A program made the position numbers and the translations under genes. A DNA stretch of 34,596 nucleotides, taken from Oscillatoriales cyanobacterium SM2_2_1. GTDB taxonomy: Bacteria > Cyanobacteriota > Cyanobacteriia > Pseudanabaenales > Pseudanabaenaceae. The stretch spans positions 1-34,596 of the forward strand of contig JAAUUH010000024.1 of the NCBI GenBank assembly GCA_012031145.1, read 5' to 3'. Shown here piece by piece: positions 1 to 9,997 of the stretch; the first letter of the stretch is position 1, and each line of letters begins with the position of its first letter. The notes beneath the pieces were generated by a model. It was not told the DNA's origin. It searched no databases and saw only the letters and a list, made by a program, of their open reading frames with translations.

Positions 1-355
1 CCAATCAACAGCAAGATCACATCCGGTTGGGCATCAGACAGCCAGCCCTTGACCCGAAAATGAATTTCGCCAATTTGCCAACCCGAATGCCCTCATGGTT
101 CTGCTCCGCTGATTCGGTCAATCCGTTGCGCTTTGAGCCGACAAACTCAATCGGATAGCCCCGCTCTTGCAGTGCTGGCAGCAAAAAATTGCGATACCCC
201 CCCGGCACATTAAACCCATCAGTTATGGAATCTCCAAGGGGCATCACCCGAATTGCCTTCACCTCTGTCTGCGGATTCATCGCCGTCACCGTACATCCTG
301 AAATCACTAGTCCCGCGACCACCCAAGATCCTAAAGAGCGCCAAAAAGCTACCAT
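1..355 (-). pseudogene. SGNH/GDSL hydrolase lipoprotein, partial and frameshifted
   Basis: This is the 5' part of a gene that runs off the left edge. The start is taken as ATG at 355. The N-terminus is a lipoprotein signal: a hydrophobic stretch and a lipobox I-S-G-C with the lipidated Cys at residue 21. A GDSITDG block follows, with the putative nucleophile Ser at residue 43, as in SGNH/GDSL esterases and lipases. The frame is broken at the C-run 90-92 and the initial frame stops at 17. Adding one base there continues the protein as HSGWQIGEIHF...WLSDAQPDVILLLIG to the window edge, which matches the usual SGNH block that leads to G-T-N-D. The enzyme would be a secreted, membrane-anchored esterase of unknown substrate. 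It is transcribed divergently from the malic enzyme gene. The family is fairly secure; whether the break is real is open. Confidence 0.7.
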
Positions 356-447
356 AAGCAAAATTTGGAAGAACTGACTGTAACGGTTAATAGAATCCGC
401 GATCGCTGAGAACCTATACTACTCCCAATGCTGTTTTTTGCAATTCC

Positions 448-1839
448 ATGGAAGCTCTCAATCCCAATCCCAGCTATAGCCTAACCCTTCGCGTCCAAAT
501 GCCCAATCGTGCCGGAATGCTTTCTTCCGTGATTCGGGCCCTTGCCGATGCTGGGGGTAGCTTGGGTCAGATTGCCCTAATTCAGCAGACACGTAAAATT
601 TCCATGCGGGAAATCACAGTCAACGCTGCCAGTAGCGATCATGCCGAGCAACTGGTCACCGTCGTCAAATCCTTACCCGAAGTGCGATTCCTCGATGTAC
701 GCGATCGCACCTTTGACCTTCACCGCGGTGGCAAAATTCACATCCAGTCTAAAATCGTGGTCCGCGGGCAAGACGACCTCGCAATGGTGTATACCCCCGG
801 CGTCGGTCGCGTCTGTATGGCGATCGCCGAAAAACCTCAGCATGTCTATGACTACACGATCAAATCCAACACAATTGCTGTTGTTACCGACGGCAGCGCT
901 GTCCTTGGTCTTGGTAATATTGGCCCCGCCGCCGCCCTCCCCGTAATGGAAGGCAAAGCCATGCTGTTTAAGGAATTTGCCGATCTTGACGCCTTTCCCA
1001 TCTGTCTGAGCACCCAAAATGTTGACGAAATTGTTGAGACCGTCAAACGCATTGCCCCCACCTTTGGTGGTATCAACCTCGAAGATATCAGCGCCCCCCG
1101 GTGCTTCGAGGTGGAGCGCCGTCTAAAGGAAGAACTCGATATCCCGGTTTTTCACGATGACCAGCACGGTACGGCGATCGTGGTTGTAGCCGCCATGCTA
1201 AACGCCCTGCGCATCCTGGATAAACCCATTGGAGCCGTTCGGGTCGTCATGAATGGGGCTGGAGCTTCTGGTATCGCCGTTGCTAGACTGCTGCGCTTGG
1301 CTGGGGTCAAAACCATCACCCTATGCGATTCCAAGGGCAGCGTCCACCGCGATCGCCCTGACCTCACTCCCGAAAAGCTGGAATTTGTCAGCGACCAGTC
1401 TGGCACCCTTGCCGATGTCCTTCGGGGGGCCGATGCCTTTGTTGGTCTCAGCGTTGCTAGGGCCCTTACCCCCGAGATGGTGCGCACCATGGCCCCCCAA
1501 CGTATTGTCTTTGCCATGGCCAACCCTATTCCCGAAATCCTACCCGAACTTATCGAACAGGATGCCACCGTAATCGCCACCGGCCGCAGCGACTATGCCA
1601 ACCAAATCAATAATGTCTTGGCGTTTCCCGGTATCTTCCGCGGGGCGCTTGATGCGCGCATCTCCCACTTCACCACCGAAATGTTTCTCAAATCCGCCCA
1701 GGCGATCGCCTCCCTCGTTAGCCATGAAGACCTGGCCCCCGACTTCATCATCCCCTCTGTTTTTGATGCCCGCATTGCCCCCACCGTCGCCGCTGCCGTC
1801 CACCAAGTTGCCCGGGATCAGGGGCTCGCCAAAACTTAA
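448..1839 (+). CDS. NAD(P)-dependent malic enzyme with N-terminal ACT domain
   Basis: Malic enzyme carries out oxidative decarboxylation of malate to pyruvate in the cytosol, giving NAD(P)H and CO2. The 463-residue product begins with an ACT-like regulatory domain (about residues 10-85, with PNRAGMLSSVIRALADAGGS). The catalytic N-terminal domain (about 90-225) shows YTPGVGRVC, the lysine-bearing VMEGKAMLFKEF, NLEDISAPRCFEVE and FHDDQHGTA. The NAD-binding domain (about 230-460) shows the Rossmann glycine motif GAGASGIAVARLL. The ATG at 448 starts just before the ACT domain. The ACT domain suggests allosteric control by an amino acid or other small ligand, which is an inference. HIP1 octamers are frequent in the gene. 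The gene stands alone, divergent from the lipoprotein gene on its left. Confidence 0.93.
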   Translation: MEALNPNPSYSLTLRVQMPNRAGMLSSVIRALADAGGSLGQIALIQQTRKISMREITVNAASSDHAEQLVTVVKSLPEVRFLDVRDRTFDLHRGGKIHIQSKIVVRGQDDLAMVYTPGVGRVCMAIAEKPQHVYDYTIKSNTIAVVTDGSAVLGLGNIGPAAALPVMEGKAMLFKEFADLDAFPICLSTQNVDEIVETVKRIAPTFGGINLEDISAPRCFEVERRLKEELDIPVFHDDQHGTAIVVVAAMLNALRILDKPIGAVRVVMNGAGASGIAVARLLRLAGVKTITLCDSKGSVHRDRPDLTPEKLEFVSDQSGTLADVLRGADAFVGLSVARALTPEMVRTMAPQRIVFAMANPIPEILPELIEQDATVIATGRSDYANQINNVLAFPGIFRGALDARISHFTTEMFLKSAQAIASLVSHEDLAPDFIIPSVFDARIAPTVAAAVHQVARDQGLAKT

Positions 1840-2128
1840 TATAAAACCTAGTGTCAGCGAGGCTTGTTCCTTCCCTAAAAATAGAAAAACAGGGAGAAAT
1901 GCCTACCCTGTTTCGAGTAAGTCCAGTGCGATGGTGCTACCAGCGGGACAGGTATGGCACAGTAGGACGTGGACAGGGAAGACGCAGCACCAGAGGAATC
2001 TGTCGGTCAATGCCCGTAGAGATCATAAGCTTCCGCAAACCATCAAGTACGGGGCAGCCTAGGAGCGCCTAGTGAATCCAGTAAAAATTCAACAGTTGCT
2101 TGACATGCCTAGCTTGTATACAGATAAC
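1840..2128. other. Intergenic stretch, nothing recognised
   Basis: This spacer lies between the malic enzyme gene and the first repeat element. Open frames of 40-70 codons run through it (for example 1851-2072), but they have no recognisable family, ribosome-binding site or neighbour relation. I see no clear terminator hairpin with a T-run. It may be the remnant of a decayed gene, but I cannot identify one. Confidence 0.4.
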
Positions 2129-2235
2129 TATAGCTGTAAATAACTTGGTTGGGACGGGGTGTGAAACCCCTAGTCGGGGCGCAGCCCCCACCCCCCTTTT
2201 CCTTCGATGTCCCAACCCACCCGAATATAGCTATA
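2129..2235 (-). repeat. MITE-like element, family A, copy 1
   Basis: On the minus strand this copy begins TATAGCTATATTCGGGT and ends TTATTTACAGCTATA, giving imperfect terminal inverted repeats of about 27 bp bounded by TA. The centre holds a GC-rich hairpin of the type GGGGGCTGCGCCCC. Related copies lie at 6278-6366 and 10645-10758. No coding capacity is visible, so it is probably a non-autonomous element moved by an outside transposase, which is an inference. It abuts family B copy 1, sharing TATA at the junction. Confidence 0.75.
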
Positions 2236-2357
2236 TAGTCAATTTAATTAAGAGCGGCACAATTATAGTTGTTTTGAGTACTATCACTCCCCTCTCCCAT
2301 AAAGGGAGAAAGGCTGGGGGTGAGGGCGAGATTGTCTCAAATAAATCTGAAATAGCA
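2234..2357 (-). repeat. MITE-like element, family B, copy 1
   Basis: One end reads TATAGTCAATTTAATTAAGA. The other, on the minus strand, reads GCTATTTCAGATTTATTTGA, followed by GACAATCTCGCCCTCACCCC. The same sequence, with a few differences, occurs at 30356-30482, 28 kb away. The centre pairs as a short hairpin around CTCCC...GGGAG. There is no coding capacity. Confidence 0.75.
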
Positions 2358-2785
2358 ACATCTCAAATTACAGACTCCTTTGAACCATAAATTATCTAGT
2401 TGAGGTGGCTGCCAAAACCCTATTTCTGATACTAAGTTACCGATGGTGGAGCATCTTAAATATCGCGTTTCGAATGGCGGATTCATAATTTATCGTGGCA
2501 GCGAGTCCGAGTAGAAAAAATATACAAAAAAGTCGCGGTTAAAAGTTTTGCTACGTTCAGTTTAGCTGCGTTCAAAATATTTTCCAACACCATCACATCC
2601 ACATCATTTCCTCAAAAAGACACCTCTATTTCACCTGGCTAACGCTCCTTGCCCAGGGCGTGCGATTCAACCTTTCTATGGATATTCTCTCTACCAAAAA
2701 GTTCTCTTTCTTTAAGCACCGCACTTGAACATAGCTCGAATACAATACTTAAATACACTCTTAAATACACTAATTGTGTCTGGGA
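2358..2785. other. Intergenic stretch, nothing recognised
   Basis: This AT-richer, gene-free stretch lies between the repeat pair and tRNA-Thr. I see no convincing frame, RNA gene or hairpin-T terminator in it. It presumably holds the 3' flank of the minus-strand tRNA transcript. Confidence 0.4.
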
Positions 2786-2857
2786 AGCCGATGACGAGAT
2801 TTGAACTCGTGACCTGCCGATTACGAATCGGCTGCACTACCACTGTGCTACATCGGC
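2786..2857 (-). tRNA. trnT: tRNA-Thr (anticodon CGU)
   Basis: Read on the minus strand, the acceptor stem GCCGATG pairs perfectly with CATCGGC. The anticodon arm is GCCGA-TTCGTAA-TCGGC, with anticodon CGT in a seven-base loop. The T arm contains GTTCAAATC. The discriminator base is T and CCA is not encoded. It serves ACG codons. It is divergent from mutS2, whose start codon is 65 bp away. Confidence 0.95.
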
Positions 2858-2922
2858 AGTTTAGGAATGAAGCATCACATAAAGTAGCATAAAGAAACTT
2901 AATCTGTCTAGTTAAGGAATTC

Positions 2923-4968
2923 ATGCAGCAGGAAACCTTGGGGTTGTTGGAATGGCAGCGTTTGGGTCAGCATCTAGCGACGTTTGCGACAACGAAAATG
3001 GGGGCGATCGCCGCTCGGCAGTTGGCAATTCCCCAGCGGCGGCAGGACACGGAGTTACTCCTAGGACAAACCAGTGAGGCGGTGCACTTGACAACTACCC
3101 TACCCCAGGGGATGCCCTTTCAAGGAATTCAAGACATTTCTATGGCGGTCGTCCGGGCGGGAAAACAGGGGGTCTTGGCAGCAGAGGAGTTATTGGCGAT
3201 CGCCCAGACCTTGGCAGCTACCCGCACACTCCGACGGGTTTTGGACCAGGCGTCGGGATGTCCGCAGTTGCAGTCTTTAATTGGCACCGTGCGCACCTAT
3301 CCGGAGCTGGAACAGGGGATCTACCACTGCATTGATGATTCGGGAGCAGTTTTGGATCGCGCTTCAGAGAAGTTGGGGAGTATTCGCCAGCAACTGCGGC
3401 AGCAGCGGGAACGCATGATGGAACTATTGCAGAGCCTGATTCGGCGGCATAGCAGCGCCCTACAGGATCAGGTAATTTTGCAGCGGGGCGATCGCTACGT
3501 GTTGTCGGTCAAAGCTCCCCAAAAGGATCAGGTGCCGGGAGTGGTTCATGATGCTTCTAGCAGTGGCATGACCCTGTTTGTGGAGCCAACGGCAGCGGTG
3601 TCCTTAAATAATCAGATGCGGCAGTTGGTGCGGCAAGAGACGGCGGAACTGGAGCGGATTTTGCGTCAACTGAGTGCTGAGGTAGCCGCGGTTTGGGAGG
3701 ACTTGCAGCACTTACTGGAAACCGTGACGATCTTGGATTTGGCGGCAGCAAGGGCCCGCTATGGACTATGGCTCCGGGCTAGTGCTCCTAATTTTGCTGT
3801 CGTCGAGCAAACCATCACGCTGCGCCAACTGCGCCACCCCCTTTTGGTATGGCAGCAGTGCCATGAGCAGGGGCAGACGGTGATCCCCATCGATGTGACG
3901 ATCGCCCCGACGACCCAGGTGGTGGTGATCACAGGGCCCAACACGGGGGGCAAGACTGCGACCTTGAAAACCCTTGGGCTAGCGGTGCTCATGGCCAAGG
4001 CGGGACTGTGGGTGCCGGCCCAGGATCCCGTGTGGCTCCCCTATGTAGATGGGGTCTATGCCGATATCGGCGATGAGCAGTCGCTGCAACAGAACCTCTC
4101 CACATTTTCGGGGCATATTCGGCGTATTGGCCGAATTTTAGCGGTGGCTGGGGCGGATTCCCTGGTATTGCTCGATGAGGTCGGGGCCGGTACCGATCCA
4201 ACGGAGGGGACCGCGTTGGCGATCGCCCTATTGCGGCACCTCTCCCACACCTGTCGTTTGACCGTGGCTACCACCCACTTTGGGGAACTCAAGGCCTTGA
4301 AGTATCAGTATCCTGGTTTTGAAAATGCTTCCGTGGAATTTGATGATGCCACCCTCTCCCCCACCTATCACCTCCTGTGGGGCATTCCTGGGCGTTCCAA
4401 TGCCCTGGCGATCGCCCAGCGTTTGGGATTTCCGGAGGCGATTTTAGACCAAGCCCAGCACCACCTTGGCAGCGGCTCCCAGGAACTCAACTACGTGATT
4501 GGCGAATTGGAACAGCAACGACGACAGCAACAGGAAAAAACAATTCATCTCAGTGAACTGCTGACCGACGCCGAGCGACTCCATGGCGAGATTCAGCGAC
4601 GCTATGACCAACTGCGATGCCACGCCCAGGAACTGCGCCAGCGTCAAGAGCAGGAAGTCCACCAACAGATCCACCATGCCAAGCGAGAAATCGGCCGCCT
4701 GATCCGGCGTTTGCAGGCGGGAGAACCCGCCCCCCAGGAGGTGCAAAAGGCAGAGCAGCGTCTAGAGCAGATTGAAGCGCACCACCTCCCGCCCCCACCC
4801 CCCACCCCCACCTTTTTGCCCAAAGCAGGCGATCGCGTTCACGTCACTGCCCTGGGCAAGGTCGCTTTGGTGCTCACGCCCCCCAACGGTAATGGCGAAC
4901 TCTCTGTCAAGTTAGGCTCCATGAAAATGACCGTGCCCCTCAGTGCGATCGCCCCCGCCCCCCAATAG
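2923..4968 (+). CDS. mutS2: MutS2-type ATPase lacking the Smr nuclease domain
   Basis: MutS2 proteins are MutS-like ATPases that act on branched DNA or on stalled, collided ribosomes rather than in mismatch repair. The 681-residue product has the MutS2 core and lever region (residues 1 to about 300). Walker A is TGPNTGGKT (337-345), Walker B is LVLLDE (414-419) and is followed by [10 protein letters not shown] Gln/Arg-rich coiled coil runs from about 525 to 620, and a KOW-like segment ([17 protein letters not shown]) lies near the C-terminus. Family members are usually about 780-820 residues and end in a Smr domain. Here the protein stops right after the KOW-like segment, and only 26 bp separate it from proB, so the Smr domain is absent rather than frameshifted. 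The ATG at 2923 is preceded by AAGGAA. Confidence 0.92.
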   Translation: MQQETLGLLEWQRLGQHLATFATTKMGAIAARQLAIPQRRQDTELLLGQTSEAVHLTTTLPQGMPFQGIQDISMAVVRAGKQGVLAAEELLAIAQTLAATRTLRRVLDQASGCPQLQSLIGTVRTYPELEQGIYHCIDDSGAVLDRASEKLGSIRQQLRQQRERMMELLQSLIRRHSSALQDQVILQRGDRYVLSVKAPQKDQVPGVVHDASSSGMTLFVEPTAAVSLNNQMRQLVRQETAELERILRQLSAEVAAVWEDLQHLLETVTILDLAAARARYGLWLRASAPNFAVVEQTITLRQLRHPLLVWQQCHEQGQTVIPIDVTIAPTTQVVVITGPNTGGKTATLKTLGLAVLMAKAGLWVPAQDPVWLPYVDGVYADIGDEQSLQQNLSTFSGHIRRIGRILAVAGADSLVLLDEVGAGTDPTEGTALAIALLRHLSHTCRLTVATTHFGELKALKYQYPGFENASVEFDDATLSPTYHLLWGIPGRSNALAIAQRLGFPEAILDQAQHHLGSGSQELNYVIGELEQQRRQQQEKTIHLSELLTDAERLHGEIQRRYDQLRCHAQELRQRQEQEVHQQIHHAKREIGRLIRRLQAGEPAPQEVQKAEQRLEQIEAHHLPPPPPTPTFLPKAGDRVHVTALGKVALVLTPPNGNGELSVKLGSMKMTVPLSAIAPAPQ

Positions 4969-4994
4969 GACGCCATGACCTAGGATTAGGGATA

Positions 4995-6140
4995 ATGGGC
5001 GCAAAAAACATGGGCGAACCGCAAACCATCGTGATCAAGATTGGCACCTCTAGCCTTACCCGCCCCGATACTGGCGACCTCTGCATTGCCGCGATCGCCC
5101 GATTGGTAGAAGTGGCCGTGGGGTTACGCCGTCGGGGATATCACCTAGTTCTCGTCTCCTCCGGAGCCGTTGGCGTTGGCTGTGCGCGACTGGGGTTTTC
5201 CGAGCGCCCCCAGAAACTCTCCCTCAAACAGGCGATCGCCGCCGTTGGTCAGGGCCGCCTGATGCGAATCTATGACGACTTTTTTGCCGCACTCCACCAA
5301 CCCGTTGCCCAAGTCCTTTTGACCCGAGCCTCCCTGATCCAGCGGCAGCAGTACCGCAACATCTGCGACACCTTCCGGGAATTGCTCCACCTTGGGGTGA
5401 TTCCCATCGTTAACGAAAACGACACCGTGGCAATCGAGGAACTCAAATTTGGGGACAACGACACCCTTTCTGCCCTTGTTGCCAGCCTGATCGAAGCCCA
5501 ATGGCTATTCCTCCTCACCGATGTGGAACGCCTCTATTCCGCCGATCCCCGCCTTGATCCCCAAGCCCAAGCCATCGACTACGTCGAGATGCCCCTCCTA
5601 GAGCAACTCATTGCTGAACATTGCGATCGCCCCACCACCAAGAGTCAGTGGGGTACCGGTGGCATGGTGACCAAGCTTACCGCGGCCCGCATTGCCGCCA
5701 GTGCCGGTGTCCGCACCGTCATTAGTAGCGGGCAAATGCCAGAGCGCATCCCCGAAATTTTAGCTGGACAGCCCTACGGCACCCAGTTTGCCCCCCAAGC
5801 CCAGACCCTCAGCGCCCGCAAACGGTGGCTTGCCTTCGGACTCCTGCCCTCCGGTAGCCTGACCATCGACGATGGTGCCGTACTCGCCCTAACCCAAAAG
5901 GGGCGATCGCTCCTCGCCGCTGGTATTGTTGCCGTCCGGGGCACCTTTGATTCCCAAGAGCTAGTCTCCATATGCGATCAGCAAGGGCGGGAACTTGGGC
6001 GTGGCATGGTTAATTTTAGCGCTGACGAAGTGAGTCAAATTTGTGGCTGCCAATCCGAAGCCATCGCCCAACTCCTTAACCTTAACCCAGAAGATATTCC
6101 TGAAACGGTGATTCACCGCGACAATCTCGTAATTTTATAG
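4995..6140 (+). CDS. proB: Glutamate 5-kinase
   Basis: This enzyme phosphorylates glutamate at the gamma carboxyl, the first and feedback-regulated step of proline synthesis in the cytosol. The 381-residue protein has an amino-acid-kinase domain (about 10-260) with [27 protein letters not shown] and [14 protein letters not shown]-terminal PUA domain follows (about 280-360). The length fits the long, PUA-containing family form. The first ATG at 4995 was chosen; a second ATG at 5010 is possible. It lies 26 bp downstream of mutS2 and may be co-transcribed with it, although the two have no shared function. Confidence 0.95.
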   Translation: MGAKNMGEPQTIVIKIGTSSLTRPDTGDLCIAAIARLVEVAVGLRRRGYHLVLVSSGAVGVGCARLGFSERPQKLSLKQAIAAVGQGRLMRIYDDFFAALHQPVAQVLLTRASLIQRQQYRNICDTFRELLHLGVIPIVNENDTVAIEELKFGDNDTLSALVASLIEAQWLFLLTDVERLYSADPRLDPQAQAIDYVEMPLLEQLIAEHCDRPTTKSQWGTGGMVTKLTAARIAASAGVRTVISSGQMPERIPEILAGQPYGTQFAPQAQTLSARKRWLAFGLLPSGSLTIDDGAVLALTQKGRSLLAAGIVAVRGTFDSQELVSICDQQGRELGRGMVNFSADEVSQICGCQSEAIAQLLNLNPEDIPETVIHRDNLVIL

Positions 6141-6185
6141 GGCATCTTAGCCTTGCCTAGGCAACCAACCGGTGGCTTTTGATCA

Positions 6186-6280
6186 TATGGTCATTTCAAA
6201 TAAAAACGAGACAATCCAACCTGCTTCAGGTGATATCTTCAAGGATTCAAACTGTCTCATGGCTATTTTGAATGACTATA
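6186..6280. repeat. MITE-like element of the TATAGTC family
   Basis: The element is about 95 bp with imperfect terminal inverted repeats. The left end reads TATGGTCATTTCAAATAAAA and continues into CGAGACAATCC. The right end, inverted, reads TATAGTCATTCAAAATAGCC and continues into ATGAGACAGT. An internal hairpin ACCTG-CTT-CAGGT lies at its centre. Its ends match those of family B. The right end shares TATA with family A copy 2. Confidence 0.7.
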
Positions 6281-6366
6281 TGGCTATATTCGGGTTGGTT
6301 CAGACATCGAAAGAAAAGGGGGTTTGGGGGTTGCGCCCCGTCCTAACCAAGTTATTGACAGTTATA
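6278..6366 (+). repeat. MITE-like element, family A, copy 2 (internally shortened)
   Basis: This copy has the same GGCTATATTCGGGTTGGTT start, CATCGAAAGAAAAGGGGGTT middle and CCTAACCAAGTTATT end as the copies at 2129 and 10645. It lacks roughly 25 bp in the central GC-rich part, so the strong hairpin is weakened. Confidence 0.7.
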
Positions 6367-6451
6367 AATATATTCCTCTCCCAGCTCGACCTGAATTCGC
6401 TCACCACGCTCCAATCTGGTTAGGGTAAAACTTGGCGATCGCCCCCATTGT

Positions 6452-6568
6452 TATAGTCATTTAACGTGAATTTGATACAGTTTTTTCCAACCTCAAACCC
6501 TTAATCACGCTGAACTCGAAGGTTAATGCTGGTCTTTTATAGTCTCAATCTTAATTAAAATGACTATA
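6452..6568. repeat. MITE-like element of the TATAGTC family, second local copy
   Basis: The left end reads TATAGTCATTTAACGTGAAT. The right end, inverted, reads TATAGTCATTTTAATTAAGA and continues into TTGAGACTATA. The terminal match is good for about 11 bp and then degenerate. The last 31 bp (6538-6568) also form a small TATAGTC...GACTATA inverted repeat of their own. Confidence 0.5.
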
Positions 6569-7023
6569 AATCCGCCGTGACCCAACTCATCAGGATTAAG
6601 GGTCAAATCATAGGCGGCTTGCCACCGTCATATCCGCTGGGCAAGGTTGAGCCAGTGCCCGAGCAGAGCACTCTCAATAGTCAGCCTTAATCAGATTTTA
6701 TGGAGCACAGGTGTGAGATTCAGACCCTAATTAAATCTTCTTTGAACTGCCCCATTGAATTTTTGGCAGGCGGATGGCGGTCATGGACAGGTGCTAGCTT
6801 CCGACTGCCGTTCATCTTACTCCTTAAGGACGTGAGCTTGATGACCGAAAATCTGCTCCTAGTCTTGGATCTCCCCACTCCCGTGGGAGAAGGAGTCAAA
6901 ACGCCTCCTTTTGCCTTACTCCCGGGGCGAAAGGGTTTAGGGTATGAGGGAAAACGAGAAATCTCAACTGGGCAACACGTTCAGCCAAATCCTCACCGTC
7001 GAACCCACGTCCTCAGGACTACC
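6569..7023. other. Intergenic stretch with possible degenerate repeats
   Basis: No gene is recognised between the repeat cluster and the 3' end of sufD. A hairpin of type ACTCCCGTGGGAG near 6876-6888 and a TAGTCAGCCTTAATCAGATT near 6679 resemble parts of the MITE-like elements and may be decayed copies. I cannot establish this by eye. Confidence 0.3.
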
Positions 7024-8268
7024 CTAAAGCCCGGACGCTGTGTGCTGCATCAGCCATGCTTCCAGCGCCGAACGCACCGATGGAATTGGAATCTGGGTCA
7101 CCACCTCCGCTGCAAAGCCATAGGACAACAGGCGGGCGGCGGCAGGCGGGTCAATGCCGCGACTTAGCAAATAAAACAACTCATCGGCATCCAGTTGGCT
7201 GACAGTGACCCCATGACTACACTTGACATTATCGGCCAAGATTTCAAGCTGGGGCTGGGTGTCAATGCGGGACTTGGGCGATCGCAACAGCGTGCGGCTC
7301 AACTGGGCGGCATTGGTTTCCTGGGCCCTTTGCCCCACCTGGATTTTGCCCCGAAATACCCCATGGGCCCGATCGCCCAAAATCACCTTTTGTAGGTGGC
7401 GACTGGTGCCGTGGGGATGCCCTAGGTCGATGGTAGTGTAAAGTTCTTGGTGCTGGTCGGCAGCGCCGTAGATCAGTCCAGACAGGGCTGTGTCTGTAGC
7501 CGGCCCGCCCTGTTGCACCTGAATGGTCTGGCGGGCAATGTGCCCCCCCAGGGCCATCCCATAACCCCGATAGGCACTATGCGACGCCTGGCTTAGGGCC
7601 GTCGTTTGGAAATGCAGAGTATGGCTGCCTTCCTGTTGCACCATCACGTGGTCAAGGTGGGCTCCATCGTCAAGGTATATCTCGGTGACGCCGTTATGCC
7701 AAAGGGGGGCACCATCCTCACTCAGCCAAGTTTCCACTAGGGTAGCGCGGCTGCCGGCCTCCAGTACTACCAAACAGCGGGGCTGCACCCACAAACAATC
7801 CCCCTGGGGTTTGGCAGCGGCATAGGACAGGATCTGAATTGGCTGGGCGATCGCCCGGTTTTTGGGGACATAGAGCACCGCCACTTCCCCAAGGGCCGCC
7901 AAATTGCAATAGCCAAAATAATCCTGGGTTGCGGGGTGTTGGGAAATCATCCCCGCAAGGCGCTGCCATAGGGGATCCTCACTTGGGTGGGGGCCCAAGG
8001 TACCAAACCACAGCCCTGATTGCTCTAGCCCGAGGGCGGATGGGCAGCACCACCGTCCATTCACCCACAACCCATGGTGCGCTTCCGGGATCAAATGGGG
8101 TTGCCACGGGGCGTCATGGGGAGCTAGCGGCTGTCCTTCGGTGGTGGTCACCGATGGCAACATCTGCGCCGGCCGCAAATACTGCCATTCTTCCTCTTGA
8201 CCCGTGGGGGGCTGGAGGTGGGCTAGCTGCTCCCGCCCCCGTTGCTGCAATGATGCCATCGTGATCAT
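7024..8268 (-). CDS. sufD: Fe-S cluster assembly scaffold protein SufD
   Basis: SufD is part of the SufBC2D scaffold on which iron-sulfur clusters are built in the cytosol. The 414-residue product has the SufB/SufD beta-helix core in its second half, with [20 protein letters not shown], the GVFRGKIQV block, KCSHGVTV and FYLLSRGI. The last two are hallmark SufB/D motifs and contain the conserved Cys-Ser-His. The start ATG at 8268 overlaps the sufC stop as ATGA, which argues for translational coupling. No sufB or sufS lies next to it, although cyanobacteria commonly have sufBCDS together. Confidence 0.93.
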   Translation of the reverse strand: MITMASLQQRGREQLAHLQPPTGQEEEWQYLRPAQMLPSVTTTEGQPLAPHDAPWQPHLIPEAHHGLWVNGRWCCPSALGLEQSGLWFGTLGPHPSEDPLWQRLAGMISQHPATQDYFGYCNLAALGEVAVLYVPKNRAIAQPIQILSYAAAKPQGDCLWVQPRCLVVLEAGSRATLVETWLSEDGAPLWHNGVTEIYLDDGAHLDHVMVQQEGSHTLHFQTTALSQASHSAYRGYGMALGGHIARQTIQVQQGGPATDTALSGLIYGAADQHQELYTTIDLGHPHGTSRHLQKVILGDRAHGVFRGKIQVGQRAQETNAAQLSRTLLRSPKSRIDTQPQLEILADNVKCSHGVTVSQLDADELFYLLSRGIDPPAAARLLSYGFAAEVVTQIPIPSVRSALEAWLMQHTASGL

Positions 8269-9038
8269 GCGTCTGTTTCCCTCAGCCAGTCGTAACCCCT
8301 GGCTTCCAGATCTTCAGCTAGGGTGCGATCGCCCGTGAGGGTAATTTTGCCCTCGGCCATCACATGGATGTAGTCAGGAATAATGTACTGCAACAGTCGC
8401 TGGTAGTGGGTGATTAGCAAACAGCAGTTTTCCGGGGTTGTCAGTTGGTTTACACCTTGGGAAACAATGCGCAACGCATCAATATCGAGTCCCGAGTCGG
8501 TCTCGTCAAGAATGGCAAGGGTCGGCTCCAGAATAGCCATTTGCAAAATTTCATTGCGTTTCTTTTCACCGCCCGAAAAGCCCTCATTCACACTACGGCT
8601 TAAAAAGGCAGGATTCATTTCCACAATCGGCAGTTTTTCCTGCAACAGATCACCGAAATCAAGCAAGTCTAACTCTGGCAAACCGCGATGTTTCTGGCGA
8701 GCATTGTAGGATAAGCGCAAAAAGTCTGAGTTAGATACCCCCGGAATTTCAATGGGGTACTGGAAGGCCAAAAATACTCCAGCACGGGCTCGCTCAGCCG
8801 GTTCTAAAGCGAACAAATCGGCTCCCAAGTAGTGAACGGCACCTCCAGTCACCTCGTAATCGGGATGACCGGTCAGCACCTTAGAAAGGGTACTTTTGCC
8901 TGAGCCATTGGGGCCCATAATGGCATGAATTTCGCCAGCCTTAATCGAGAGGTTGACCCCCTTCAGGATTGGCACCCCCTCCACCGAGGCGGTCAGGTCA
9001 GAAATGACCAGTACTTCCGGACTATCGGCAACAATCAT
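8265..9038 (-). CDS. sufC: Fe-S cluster assembly ATPase SufC
   Basis: SufC is the ABC-type ATPase that drives cluster assembly in the SufBC2D complex; it is soluble, not a transporter. The 257-residue protein has Walker [10 protein letters not shown] (42-50), the family signature [14 protein letters not shown] and Walker B followed by LDETDSGLD, all typical of SufC. It sits 33 bp downstream of ispE and overlaps sufD by 4 bp. A pipX-ispE-sufC-sufD transcript is plausible from the spacing. Confidence 0.96.
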   Translation of the reverse strand: MIVADSPEVLVISDLTASVEGVPILKGVNLSIKAGEIHAIMGPNGSGKSTLSKVLTGHPDYEVTGGAVHYLGADLFALEPAERARAGVFLAFQYPIEIPGVSNSDFLRLSYNARQKHRGLPELDLLDFGDLLQEKLPIVEMNPAFLSRSVNEGFSGGEKKRNEILQMAILEPTLAILDETDSGLDIDALRIVSQGVNQLTTPENCCLLITHYQRLLQYIIPDYIHVMAEGKITLTGDRTLAEDLEARGYDWLRETDA

Positions 9039-9071
9039 GGAATTGCTTTCGGTTCTCTTAAACGTCTGGGT

Positions 9072-9992
9072 TTAGTCTAGCTCAATGCTGTGCCCCTGGC
9101 TGTGCACCACCCAAGCTTCCACCTCGGGCTGAGTCTGAATTAAAAATTCCCGTAGGGCATGGGCCTGGGGGCGACCATTACAGAGGGCAAACACAGCCGC
9201 CCCCGAACCACTCATCAGCACCTGGAGGGGTTGAAGGTCCGGCGGTGGGCTCTGGAGAGCAGCTTTAAGATCGGCGATCGCCCGGTAGTGGGGCAAAACC
9301 ACCCGCTCAAGATCGTTGTAGAGCCACGGGGCCCACTCTGCAGCCGCCGCTTGCTGGTTCAAAGCCCGCAAAAGGTTTTGGGAATAGCGCTGTCCCTGTT
9401 TTGGGCTGGTCGCCAAGAGTCGTTCTGCTCGAAAAGTTTGATAGGCCCAAACGGTGGATACCGACAGCGATCGCGGCTTAGCTAAAACCAGCGCCACCGG
9501 CACCACATTGGGGAGTGGTGACAACACCTCACCCCTGCCCGTCGCCAGCACAGTTCCACCAAGAAGGCAAAAGGGCACATCCGATCCCAACTGGGCCGCC
9601 AGCCCACACAGATCGGTTTGGCTCAGTCCCAACTCCCAGAGCTGATTCAACCCTACCAGCACCGCTGCCCCGTCTGTAGACCCTCCGGCCAACCCCGCAC
9701 CCACGGGAATGTGTTTTTCTAGGGTGATGTGCACGCCGCCAACGTTGGGAGTGCGATCAAACAGGGCCCTCGCCGCCCGGTAGGCCAAATTGGAAGCATC
9801 GGCCGGCACCATGCCATTGGGCAACACGTCAAGCGTAATCTGGTCATCCGAGCGCAACCGCAACGTCACCCGATCCCTGAGATCAATACTTTGCAGCACC
9901 ATGACCAGCTCATGGTAGCCATCAGCGCGATCGCCCGTAATTTCCAAGTAAAGATTAACCTTTGCCGCCGCTGTCAAGGAAAGAGAGCGCAT
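9072..9992 (-). CDS. ispE: 4-diphosphocytidyl-2-C-methyl-D-erythritol kinase
   Basis: IspE is the ATP-dependent kinase of the MEP pathway, which makes the isoprenoid precursors for carotenoids and for the phytyl and quinone tails. The 306-residue GHMP kinase shows AAKVNLYLEI with Lys11, the glycine-rich ATP loop PVGAGLAGGSTDGAA (96-110), GSDVPFCLLGG with the catalytic-type Asp138, and a C-terminal MSGSGAAVFAL. The length is typical. It starts 5 bp after the stop of pipX. The ATG at 9992 directly precedes the conserved N-terminus. Confidence 0.95.
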   Translation of the reverse strand: MRSLSLTAAAKVNLYLEITGDRADGYHELVMVLQSIDLRDRVTLRLRSDDQITLDVLPNGMVPADASNLAYRAARALFDRTPNVGGVHITLEKHIPVGAGLAGGSTDGAAVLVGLNQLWELGLSQTDLCGLAAQLGSDVPFCLLGGTVLATGRGEVLSPLPNVVPVALVLAKPRSLSVSTVWAYQTFRAERLLATSPKQGQRYSQNLLRALNQQAAAAEWAPWLYNDLERVVLPHYRAIADLKAALQSPPPDLQPLQVLMSGSGAAVFALCNGRPQAHALREFLIQTQPEVEAWVVHSQGHSIELD

Positions 9993-9997
9993 GGCAA

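Noticed and set aside
1851-2072. Open frame of 73 codons after the malic enzyme gene
   Set aside because: No ribosome-binding site, no recognisable motif and no neighbour relation; another frame is equally open in the same stretch.
2129-2357. CRISPR array in the repeat-rich spacers
   Set aside because: The repeats are single, inverted and hairpin-bearing copies, not short direct repeats with regular unique spacers, and no cas genes are present.
6141-6180. Intrinsic terminator after proB (TTGCCTAGGCAA palindrome at 6153-6164)
   Set aside because: The stem is short and no T-run follows directly, so I do not claim a terminator.
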